Shown: in pieces, positions 1 to 5,723 of the stretch
Layout of the letters: every line of letters begins with the position of its first letter
How positions within the stretch are numbered: position 1 is the first letter of the stretch
NCBI GenBank assembly: GCA_003251955.1
Contig: QKDV01000023.1
Location: 1 to 6,344, forward strand
Direction: 5' to 3'
Length of the DNA stretch: 6,344 nucleotides
Source of the DNA: Methanospirillum hungatei
Lineage (GTDB): Archaea > Halobacteriota > Methanomicrobia > Methanomicrobiales > Methanospirillaceae
Translations under genes and position numbers: made by a program
The notes under the pieces: model-generated
Databases searched by the model: none
Told to the model about the DNA's origin: nothing
Seen by the model: the letters and a program-made list of their open reading frames with translations, nothing else

Positions 1-464
1 GTACGGCAGATGAACTCAGTCTGATCTTCAACAACACTCCGGTACCGCTCCTCACTTTCACGAAGTTTTATCTCTGCTTCTCTTCGTTGGACCGCCTGGA
101 TTATCTTGTGGCTGAGTTCTACAAACTGAGACTTGGGTTCTCCACCTTTCTGCACGTAGAAGTCTGCCCCGTTGTCAAATGCCTCAATGACAACCTCTTC
201 CCTACCTCTTCCGGTAAAGAGAATGAATGGGATAGAAAGACCACAGCCCCGGATCTCCTTCAACAGTTCTATGCCGTTCATCTCAGGCATCATGTAATCT
301 GACACAACAGCATCAAATGATTCATTCATGAGTGCATCGAGAGCCTCCTTTGCTGAAGGCAGACAAGTCACCCTGAACTTCCCGTTCCGTTCAAGGTACA
401 CTTTTCCTATTTCGAGCAGCACTGGCTCATCGTCAACATAGAGGAGGTGGATGGGATCTGGCAT
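1..464 (-). CDS. Receiver-PAS signalling protein, C-terminal part outside window
   Basis: Reading leftward from ATG at 464 gives 154 open codons to the window edge, so the protein is cut at its C-terminus. Residues 5-125 form a CheY-like receiver: acidic pair D11/D12, phospho-acceptor D56 in V-V-S-D-Y-M-M-P, switch threonine T84 in L-F-T-G-R-G-R-E-E, and lysine K106 in Y-V-Q-K-G-G. From about residue 135 the pattern E-S-E-E-R-Y-R-S-V-V-E-D-Q-T begins a PAS sensor domain. Whether more PAS domains, a kinase or nothing follows cannot be seen. An in-frame ATG at 500 would add 12 residues. I prefer 464 because it places the first beta strand at the usual distance from the N-terminus; neither start has a clear ribosome binding site. 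Receiver-PAS proteins without DNA-binding output are typical of methanogen two-component systems, so it probably takes phosphate from a kinase such as those encoded upstream. Confidence 0.9.
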   Translation of the reverse strand, partial: MPDPIHLLYVDDEPVLLEIGKVYLERNGKFRVTCLPSAKEALDALMNESFDAVVSDYMMPEMNGIELLKEIRGCGLSIPFILFTGRGREEVVIEAFDNGADFYVQKGGEPKSQFVELSHKIIQAVQRREAEIKLRESEERYRSVVEDQTEFICR

Positions 465-582
465 GAATAACGTGTTGATGTCAGAAGATCGTAGGTACAT
501 CTAAATTAATCTATGACTAGTGTTCTGATCTCAGTATCGCGGTGTCTACCTATTTATCCTGTCGGTCAGGGAACGGTCATGG

Positions 583-606
583 GAGATGATATCTCTATAA
601 ATTATT
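583..606 (-). promoter_or_regulatory. Candidate promoter with small palindrome, upstream of receiver-PAS gene
   Basis: On the minus strand AATTTATAG (603-595) resembles an archaeal TATA box. It is followed at once by the 13-base perfect inverted repeat GAGAT-N3-ATCTC (583-595), which would lie between TATA box and start site, where a repressor could act. It implies a leader of about 110 nt before the ATG at 464. A weaker alternative is ATTAATTTAG (510-501), which would give a very short leader. Both are inferred by eye. Confidence 0.3.
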
Positions 607-618
607 AAAAAAAAGGTG
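599..618 (-). terminator. T-rich terminator after flavoprotein gene
   Basis: Directly after the flavoprotein stop codon (624-626) the minus strand carries eight consecutive T residues (614-607) followed by AATAATTTATA. Archaeal intrinsic termination often needs only such a U-rich run, with no stable hairpin. No stem is visible just before it. The tract overlaps the candidate TATA element of the next gene, so the two functions may share sequence. Confidence 0.5.
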
Positions 619-623
619 ATCCT

Positions 624-1214
624 TCAGTCCTGCATCTGTGTTATGAACCAGGCGATATTCTCCCCAAGGCGTTCCATTGTCTTAATTCCTTCATTATCAC
701 TATCCACTTCTCCCGGCTCCAGCCCAATTCCAAGGTTCCAGTACGTCGACCCGGCTGTAAACATATCACTGATTCCAAATAGGTGGTTGATTGAGTCAAG
801 GGCAGCTACCGCTCCTGCCCGTCTGACCGCTGCAATACCTGCACCTACCTTCCGGGAAAAAAGTCCTCCATTGGCGATTGCCACAAATCCTGCCCTGTCA
901 ATGAGGGCTTTTGCTTCTGGTGTGATGTCTGAGAAGTACGTTGGTGACCCGATGATGATCCCATCGGCCTGAACCATCCTGTCAATGCAGTCGTTTATAA
1001 TATCCTTCGTCAGGGCACAGTGTCGATCCTGTTTCTCAAAACACTTCATACAGGCTACACATCCGTGGATCTGTTTACCCCCGATATGGACAAGTTCAGT
1101 TCTGATACCATGCTGCTCAATTGTACCTAAAGCATATCTGATCAACCGTGCTGTATTCCCGTCTTTTCGCGGGCTTGCATTAAAGGCAACCACGTACTTT
1201 TTGCTATCTGTCAT
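624..1214 (-). CDS. Isf-like iron-sulfur flavoprotein / NADPH-dependent FMN reductase family
   Basis: A 196-residue flavodoxin-fold protein of the WrbA/FMN-reductase group. The N-terminal loop N-A-S-P-R-K-D-G-N-T (12-21) is the FMN phosphate-binding signature, and S-P-T-Y-F-S-D-I-T-P (90-99) is the second flavin-contacting loop. Between them C52, C55, C58 and C66 form CX2CX2CX7C, the compact motif that holds a 4Fe-4S cluster in archaeal iron-sulfur flavoprotein (Isf). Expected role: cytosolic electron transfer, for example reduction of quinones, oxygen or peroxide using ferredoxin or a pyridine nucleotide; the true substrate cannot be read from sequence. The ATG at 1214 precedes the flavin loop by the normal distance; no strong ribosome site is seen. 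It lies 52 bp after the membrane kinase stop with no promoter between, suggesting co-transcription. The length is normal for the family and nothing is missing. Confidence 0.88.
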   Translation of the reverse strand: MTDSKKYVVAFNASPRKDGNTARLIRYALGTIEQHGIRTELVHIGGKQIHGCVACMKCFEKQDRHCALTKDIINDCIDRMVQADGIIIGSPTYFSDITPEAKALIDRAGFVAIANGGLFSRKVGAGIAAVRRAGAVAALDSINHLFGISDMFTAGSTYWNLGIGLEPGEVDSDNEGIKTMERLGENIAWFITQMQD

Positions 1215-1266
1215 CGTTATCAGAATATCATCATGCAGAACAGGTGAAGGTTTTGGTTGTTTGGTT

Positions 1267-3381
1267 TCAGGTCAATCTGAATCTGCCTTTAGGAACCCGG
1301 ATCACAAATTTTGCTCCCATTCCGGGAATACCTTCTTCAGTTATCGTCATCCCGGTTATCTCAAGAACCTCCCTGATGAAGAAGAGCCCTAGGCCTGTGT
1401 TACTTCCAAATCCACGGGTGAAGATGAGAAGTTTTTCATCATTCGGGATTCCTTTTCCGTCATCTTCAAAGAATATCTTCAGATCATCGCCGTAATCTTC
1501 TATCGATACTCTTATGGTTGAGATACCTCCACCATGACGGATTGAGTTCTCTACAAGATTGAAAAAGACCTTCGGGAGCATCTGGTCAGCATAGATCTCA
1601 ACCGGCCTTTCCGGGGTGATAAGAATGACACCCGATAGTAACTGTTTGATACCACCTGTATTCAGTGTGGTGGCGATATCCTGCCATACTGGGGTTTTCT
1701 GACCGAGATCTTCATACTCTTTGGTAAATTCTATCAGGGTCTGGATCGATTTACCAGCATCTGCAATCAAACCGATCCTCTTTTTTAGATTTGGCTCTTT
1801 AGTTTCGTAACTAATCACTTCGGAAAGTGCAGAGATCACCTGAATCATGTTCAGGATATCATGCCTGGTGATGGATGAGAGAAGATTGAGTTTCTTGTTC
1901 GTCTCTCTGAGTGAGGAGGTGGCCAGTTCGAGTTCACTGTTTTTGCGGGTTAAAGTATCTTCCAGATTCTTTCGCTGGGTAAAGTCGGCAAACGAGATGA
2001 ACAAAGCCTCCTCTCCCATATACTGAATCTTTCTTACCGATGCATACACCCAGAACTCGCGTCCGTCTCCTGTCTGCATCTTAATCTCTAAATCATCAAG
2101 TTCGTCTTGCGATTGTAGAATTTTGATGAGTTCGTCTCTGGTCTGCGGGTCTGTGTAGAACCTTTCTATAGTTTTTCCGATGAGATCATCATACGAGAGA
2201 TTGAACTGCCTGACGGTTCGCTGGTTAACAAGCAGGATTATGTTTTCTGAAACACTGATGATCACAATAGGAAATGGAGCACCATCCACGATACTTCTCC
2301 ACCGTTCCTCGCTCCGGCGGATTTTCTGTTCCAGTTTTTTCTGGGTTGTGATATCAGTCAGGAGGATAAGCCTTCCCTCGGGAATTCCTTCTGAAGAGGT
2401 CAGAAGATCCATTCTTGCCTCAAAGATCCTGCTACCTTCTGTATCAAGTTTAGAGAGTTCAATTCTCTTCTCTGAAGAGGAGCAGAATGCGGTAAACTCA
2501 GGCCATGAAGCTGCAGTTTCAGTAATTTTCTGCCGTACTCCGTTCCGGGCTGAGACACCAAGCAGTCTTTCTGCTGCCGGATTCATATCAGCGATCCGTA
2601 ATTCGGTGTTCAGCACGATCATCGGCATACCCATCTCTTCAATCACCCTGCTTCGTGCAATTGGGACAATATCCAGAAACCCGAACCAGAACAGGGCTAT
2701 CACATAGAAAAATCCGGTTATCCAGAAGAATATCGGGGCAGGGTTAACCCCGTGAATCGGGGTTCCGCCTACCTGGAAGATGAGGTCCAGAAATATTGGT
2801 AATATTAGTGCCCCAAACAGCAGAATCCGTTGTATCCGGTATATTCTGTTGGACTCCTCTTTAGTAAGGAGCAGAAGTAGAAGTCCAATGGTGACAAGGA
2901 GATAGGTGTATCCAATATGGATAAAGTACCATGGACCGTTGATAAATGTCAGTGTTGGGAGAGGGCCTGAGAGATCAACACCGTAATTGTACCGAAAGAG
3001 GGTGTGATATCTGCTGGAGAGAGCTACCCCTACTGTGATGATCGGGATGATTAACAGTGCCTTCCAGTACCACCCTCTGAGCCATTTACTCTTATTTAGA
3101 AAGGTTAAAATCAGCCAGATATCGACAATCCCCAGGAATGGATTGACGATAAACCTTGTCTCATGTAGAAAGACTTTTGTGGAGAGATCGACGGTTGAGA
3201 GATCGAGTGCGTAGTTAAGTGACCAGTATGCCAAACTGAACATAAGGATCTGATATGGCAATACCGCAGGATTATGAGGAAATCTCCTCACATACAGTCC
3301 AAGGCAGATCATAGCCGAGGCTGAACAGATCAGCATCATAAGAAAGAGAAATGGAACAATCTCATCAGTTGTTATCTGCAT
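1267..3381 (-). CDS. Membrane histidine kinase: 7TM sensor, two PAS domains, DHp and ATPase
   Basis: A 704-residue sensor kinase. Residues 8-236 contain about seven hydrophobic helices (roughly 8-31, 40-60, 75-96, 104-122, 150-172, 184-204, 215-236), matching the seven-helix N-terminal module of archaeal histidine kinases. Two PAS domains follow (about 247-345 and 356-470), then a short coiled coil (471-500). The phospho-acceptor is H507 in S-I-T-R-H-D-I-L-N. The ATPase domain has an N-box (N608 and N612, then R-H-G-G), a D-D-G-K-G G1 box (640-644), an F box near 653-658 and G-L-G-L (663-666). All catalytic motifs look intact, so it should autophosphorylate. It has no receiver, so phosphate must pass to a separate protein; the neighbouring receivers are candidates. 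The ATG at 3381 follows a G7 tract by 9 nt. The ligand is unknown. The catalytic half is clearly paralogous to that of the kinase upstream. Confidence 0.95.
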   Translation of the reverse strand: MQITTDEIVPFLFLMMLICSASAMICLGLYVRRFPHNPAVLPYQILMFSLAYWSLNYALDLSTVDLSTKVFLHETRFIVNPFLGIVDIWLILTFLNKSKWLRGWYWKALLIIPIITVGVALSSRYHTLFRYNYGVDLSGPLPTLTFINGPWYFIHIGYTYLLVTIGLLLLLLTKEESNRIYRIQRILLFGALILPIFLDLIFQVGGTPIHGVNPAPIFFWITGFFYVIALFWFGFLDIVPIARSRVIEEMGMPMIVLNTELRIADMNPAAERLLGVSARNGVRQKITETAASWPEFTAFCSSSEKRIELSKLDTEGSRIFEARMDLLTSSEGIPEGRLILLTDITTQKKLEQKIRRSEERWRSIVDGAPFPIVIISVSENIILLVNQRTVRQFNLSYDDLIGKTIERFYTDPQTRDELIKILQSQDELDDLEIKMQTGDGREFWVYASVRKIQYMGEEALFISFADFTQRKNLEDTLTRKNSELELATSSLRETNKKLNLLSSITRHDILNMIQVISALSEVISYETKEPNLKKRIGLIADAGKSIQTLIEFTKEYEDLGQKTPVWQDIATTLNTGGIKQLLSGVILITPERPVEIYADQMLPKVFFNLVENSIRHGGGISTIRVSIEDYGDDLKIFFEDDGKGIPNDEKLLIFTRGFGSNTGLGLFFIREVLEITGMTITEEGIPGMGAKFVIRVPKGRFRLT

Positions 3382-3390
3382 GAAGAAAGT

Positions 3391-3397
3391 CCCCCCC
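3391..3397 (-). promoter_or_regulatory. G7 ribosome-binding tract of membrane kinase
   Basis: Seven G residues on the coding strand end 9 nt before the ATG at 3381. G runs can pair with the pyrimidine-rich 16S tail using G-U wobble, so this is the likely Shine-Dalgarno element and supports the chosen start. It is part of a longer block (ATCA plus the G run) that recurs in the leader of the other kinase. Confidence 0.5.
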
Positions 3398-3447
3398 TGA
3401 TGATGAACTCTATCTCATTAAACCCCACAGACATGCCTCCCCAGATA

Positions 3448-3465
3448 GCAGGTTACAGTACCTGC
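3448..3465. repeat. Inverted repeat GCAGGT-N6-ACCTGC
   Basis: Perfect 6-bp arms separated by 6 bases in the leader of the membrane kinase, about 70 bp before its start. It could fold in the transcript or bind a dimeric regulator. No T-run follows it on the minus strand, so it does not look like a terminator. Confidence 0.4.
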
Positions 3466-3581
3466 ATGCCGGTAGTATTTGAATATGTTCTAATTTTTTA
3501 CAACGTAAGAGTTTTGAATTACCAGTGTAAACCTGATGATGTTCTAAATCAGTTTCGGTAAATAAACTTCTATGGTGAGTT

Positions 3582-3595
3582 CTCTCAAAAGAGAG
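3582..3595. repeat. Palindrome CTCTC-AAAA-GAGAG between the two kinases
   Basis: Perfect 5-bp arms around four A residues (14 bp). It lies about 25-35 bp downstream, on the minus strand, of the TATA-like GTATATAC, so it would cover the predicted start site of the membrane-kinase transcript. Alternatively, with the T5 run just before it (3608-3604 on the minus strand), it could help end the upstream kinase transcript. Confidence 0.4.
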
Positions 3596-3615
3596 CGATC
3601 CCAAAAATCACGGTG

Positions 3616-3631
3616 GTATATACTTTTAATA
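3616..3631 (-). promoter_or_regulatory. Candidate TATA promoter for membrane kinase
   Basis: The minus strand reads ATTAAAAGTATATAC (3630-3616): a purine-rich BRE-like stretch then a TATA core, directly after the receiver-kinase stop codon. It would give a leader of about 210 nt before the ATG at 3381. Another TATA-like stretch, GTTTATTTAC (3567-3558), would give a leader of about 150 nt. The rest of the 3382-3633 gap holds no convincing gene. Confidence 0.35.
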
Positions 3632-3633
3632 CA

Positions 3634-5199
3634 TCACTCCTGTTCGATCTGGTATCCACCCTCCAGAACCGAGATCTCAAATATTGCACCCTTTCCTTCT
3701 GTCCCTATCTCTCTGATAGATATCCCGGTGATCGCGAGGATCTCCCTTACTAGAAATAGGCCTAAGCCTGTATTTTTTCCAAACCCCCGCTGAAAAATCA
3801 GTTCCTTATCAGATGCAGGGATACCTGTCCCGTTATCCTCCCAGGTTATGATCAGGTTCCCGGCCTCTTCACGAGCAGAGATATCAACCCTGCTGACTTC
3901 TCCTCCATGTCTGATCGTGTTATCGAGGAGGTTTTCAAAGACTTTGCCTGCAATTGGATCGGCGTGGATTTTAATCCTATTGAGGCCAGACTCGGTAAGA
4001 GTTAGGCCTGAAATGTTGATATGCGGGATAAGCGAGCTTACCCGGAGCCATTGTGGTTCTTGGGATCCGAGGTCCTGATACACCCGGGTAAATGCAATCT
4101 GCGTCTCTATTGTCCCGGCGACAGATTCAAGCATATCAAGGTAACTGGCACAATCTCCGGTACTATCCCCACCTGGGAATTCATCTCTAAGAAGGGTCAG
4201 GTATCCATTTAGAGCTGTGATCTGATTGAGGATGTCATGTCTGGTAATGCTTGAGAGAAGGTTGAGTTGCCTATTTGCTCTCTTTAATGCTGCAGCAGAT
4301 CTCTTCTGCGACTCTTCACGTGCGATAAGATCCTGATTGCGTGTTGCAAGTTCTGTCTGTACTTCAGTAAGTTTTTCCAAGGCATCAGAGAGTTCCCTGT
4401 TTATCTCTGCGAGTTCGAGATTCTTTGCCTTCAGTTCAGATTCGTCCTTCTTCCTTTCAGAAATATCCCTGAAGATTCCTTCAACCCCGTCATACTGTCC
4501 GTTTTCATCTAAACAGATTCGTGAACTGACTGCCACATTGATCTCATTTCCGGTTCTAGTGAGCAGGGTTACCCCATAATCCCTGATCTCCTTCTTCTCT
4601 TTCAGAAGAGCCATTAATGTATCACGATCTGCCGGGTTTTTCAGAAAACTATCAGTTCTCCTTCCTATCACCTCATCAAGCGAGTCATAACCCAGAATCT
4701 GAAGAATTGAGGGGCTTGTATAGATAAGGTTCCCTCCCTTATCAACCCTGAAATATACATCGATGATCTTCTCGATGATAGTCCTGTACCTGCTTTCGCT
4801 CTCTCTTAAGGCCTGTTCAGCATTACGTCTCGTCACCGCCTGTTCAATGACATGGATAAGTTCTTCGGTCTGAATTCCCTGCTCTGTTCCTTTCTGCAGG
4901 TAAAAGGTCACTCCACTGTTAATCGCCTCAATAAGGACTTCTTCGCGTGGAACAACAGTATACAGAATGAATGGAATATCCCCGAATTCTGCCCTGATCA
5001 TCCTGAGAAGTTCAATTCCGTTGGTATCAGGCATTGCGTAGTCTGAAATGATCGCATCGAAATGACTTGACCTGAGCATCTCCATTGCCTGATCCGCAGA
5101 TTCTACAGAATAAACAGAACAAATTCCGGTATCTTCAAGTGAGAGTTTTACTGCCTCTAACAGCCCTTTCTCATCATCAACATGCAGAACCGCTATCAC
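3634..5199 (-). CDS. Receiver-PAS-histidine kinase (hybrid kinase with N-terminal receiver)
   Basis: A soluble 521-residue protein. Residues 1-122 are a CheY-like receiver: D8/D9, phospho-acceptor D53 in I-I-S-D-Y-A-M-P, T81, and K103 in Y-L-Q-K-G. A PAS domain spans about 137-248 and a long coiled coil 250-310. The DHp helix has H321 in S-I-T-R-H-D-I-L-N-Q. The ATPase part has N423 and N427 with R-H-G-G (N-box), D455-N-G-T-G459 (G1) and G478-L-G-L (G2). All key residues are present, and no membrane helix is seen. The receiver at the front, not the back, is usual in methanogens and suggests that an incoming phosphate tunes the kinase, or that it phosphorylates itself. The start is GTG at 5199, which fits the receiver's first strand; no ATG lies upstream in frame nearby. 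Odd point: the loop after T81 reads V-V-P-R-E-E where the left-edge receiver has G-R-G-R-E-E. Probable partners are the neighbouring membrane kinase and receiver-PAS protein. Confidence 0.94.
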   Translation of the reverse strand: MIAVLHVDDEKGLLEAVKLSLEDTGICSVYSVESADQAMEMLRSSHFDAIISDYAMPDTNGIELLRMIRAEFGDIPFILYTVVPREEVLIEAINSGVTFYLQKGTEQGIQTEELIHVIEQAVTRRNAEQALRESESRYRTIIEKIIDVYFRVDKGGNLIYTSPSILQILGYDSLDEVIGRRTDSFLKNPADRDTLMALLKEKKEIRDYGVTLLTRTGNEINVAVSSRICLDENGQYDGVEGIFRDISERKKDESELKAKNLELAEINRELSDALEKLTEVQTELATRNQDLIAREESQKRSAAALKRANRQLNLLSSITRHDILNQITALNGYLTLLRDEFPGGDSTGDCASYLDMLESVAGTIETQIAFTRVYQDLGSQEPQWLRVSSLIPHINISGLTLTESGLNRIKIHADPIAGKVFENLLDNTIRHGGEVSRVDISAREEAGNLIITWEDNGTGIPASDKELIFQRGFGKNTGLGLFLVREILAITGISIREIGTEGKGAIFEISVLEGGYQIEQE

Positions 5200-5203
5200 A
5201 CAG

Positions 5204-5208
5204 CCCCC
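5204..5208 (-). promoter_or_regulatory. G5 ribosome-binding tract before GTG start
   Basis: GGGGG ends 4 nt before the GTG at 5199, close but acceptable for a Shine-Dalgarno site. It is the main support for a GTG start, since no upstream in-frame ATG is available. Confidence 0.4.
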
Positions 5209-5240
5209 GTATATTCGACCAGTTACATCTGAAAACTGCT

Positions 5241-5250
5241 CCCCCCTGAT
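5241..5250 (-). promoter_or_regulatory. ATCAGGGGGG leader motif, shared by both kinase genes
   Basis: The coding strand reads ATCAGGGGGG (5250-5241), about 42 nt before the GTG. The same string occurs at 3401-3392 before the membrane kinase, followed by one more G. Here it is too far from the start codon to be its ribosome site, so a regulatory role or an inherited paralogous leader is possible. Confidence 0.35.
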
Positions 5251-5297
5251 TGGTCAGTTTACAGACGAATTTTCTGAACGATGCATAACACTTGTTT

Positions 5298-5310
5298 CTA
5301 AATATATAAC
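5298..5310 (-). promoter_or_regulatory. TATA promoter of the receiver-PAS-kinase gene
   Basis: The minus strand reads GTTATATATTTAG (5310-5298), the best TATA box in the window. A start site about 25 nt downstream, near 5279, would give a leader of about 80 nt containing the ATCAGGGGGG motif and the G5 ribosome site. The inverted repeat at 5310-5325 occupies the BRE position just upstream. Confidence 0.55.
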
Positions 5311-5325
5311 CAGCCGTTATGCTGG
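5310..5325. repeat. Inverted repeat CCAGC-N6-GCTGG abutting the TATA box
   Basis: Perfect 5-bp arms with 6-base spacing, touching the upstream edge of the TATA box where TFB would bind. The position suits an operator or activator site. A transcript hairpin is unlikely because it lies upstream of the predicted start. Confidence 0.4.
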
Positions 5326-5338
5326 GTAATTATTTAAT

Positions 5339-5351
5339 GGTTCGGAGAACC
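5339..5351. repeat. Inverted repeat GGTTC-GGA-GAACC
   Basis: Perfect 5-bp arms around three bases, 13 bp upstream of the previous inverted repeat. On the minus strand it is followed by ATTAAATAATTA, so it may be the old terminator of the decayed receiver gene. It could equally be a second regulator half-site for the kinase promoter. Confidence 0.35.
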
Positions 5352-5420
5352 ACTCGTTAACCTGTTTGTACCCTCTGCCTGATATCTACAGTCTGGAGCG
5401 ATTCAGGCCAGGATCTCCCA

Positions 5421-5653
5421 ATTGATAGCGTCATGATCTGATAACTGGTTAAACTTGTTACGTGTTCGTGAGGAAGTGAAGATGACCGATCCTGTGATAT
5501 CAGTGATGATGATGGCATCAAATGTCTTGTTTTAACAGAATCCATGCCTCGCTCCCTGAAGGGATGTCTCTACAACAAGCCCGCCTGAACGCTCACGAAA
5601 TGTTTTCAGAGATCTAGAAACCTGGGTTCATCATCTACGTACAGAACCCGTAC
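5421..5653 (-). pseudogene. Decayed response-regulator receiver gene
   Basis: No frame is open, yet receiver pieces appear in order when frames are switched. R-V-L-Y-V-D-D-E-P-R-F-L-D-L begins at 5650 and hits TGA. After a one-base shift, K-T-F-R-E-R-S-G-G-L-V-V-E-T-S continues as helix 1 and strand 2. A second shift gives S-G-S-E-A-W-I-L-L-K-Q (helix 2). A third gives T-F-D-A-I-I-I-T-D, strand 3 with the phospho-aspartate. Then V-I-F-T follows (strand 4, switch threonine) after an apparent loss of about 20 codons, and D-A-I-N (5432-5421) resembles E-A-I-N of the neighbouring receiver. The first break fits loss of one C from L-C-K (CTC TGC AAA). GTA at 5653 may be a mutated start codon. Remains past 5421 are not recognisable with confidence, though a weak D-x-x-Y-Q-x-x-G may be strand 5. 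It is probably a dead paalogue of the neighbouring receivers. Confidence 0.75.
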
Positions 5654-5664
5654 GAGAGGCTGTA

Positions 5665-5702
5665 CCCTCCGCAAAACTAAAAATAGCGTGTTTGTTTATA
5701 AA
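5665..5702 (-). promoter_or_regulatory. Relic promoter and ribosome site of the decayed receiver gene
   Basis: A palindromic TATA core TTTATAAA (5702-5695) and GGAGGG (5670-5665) lie in the correct order upstream of the decayed reading frame. The GGAGGG ends 11 nt before the presumed lost start at 5653. The expected start site falls near 5673. The expression signals look intact while the coding part is broken, which suggests recent inactivation. Confidence 0.4.
5674..5685 (-). terminator. Possible T-rich terminator of the exporter gene
   Basis: The minus strand has TTTTTAGTTTT (5685-5675), about 40 nt after the exporter stop codon, with no hairpin before it. It may end the exporter transcript, but it overlaps the leader of the decayed gene. 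Confidence 0.25.
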
Positions 5703-5723
5703 TGTCCCTACAATTCCCTCTCC

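Noticed and set aside
87..302. Plus-strand 71-codon frame at the left
   Set aside because: It is antisense to the receiver domain of the left-edge gene, which carries D56, T84 and K106 in the expected places.
616..1392. Plus-strand open frames opposite the flavoprotein and kinase C-terminus
   Set aside because: They are antisense to genes with conserved FMN and ATPase motifs; the translations look like low-complexity Ser/Pro/Ile shadow sequence.
2180..2707. Long plus-strand open frame of 175 codons
   Set aside because: It is an antisense shadow of the PAS-encoding part of the membrane kinase, whose frame has clear domains and catalytic motifs.
3410..3604. 64-residue minus-strand open frame between the kinases, with several cysteines
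   Set aside because: It would start at a TTG with no ribosome site, has no recognisable family, and overlaps palindromes and the likely promoter. Chance openness is the simpler reading.
5357..5545. 62-residue minus-strand open frame downstream of the exporter
   Set aside because: It is one of three frames of the decayed receiver. Its Ser- and Thr-rich translation has no domain, while neighbouring frames carry the receiver motifs.
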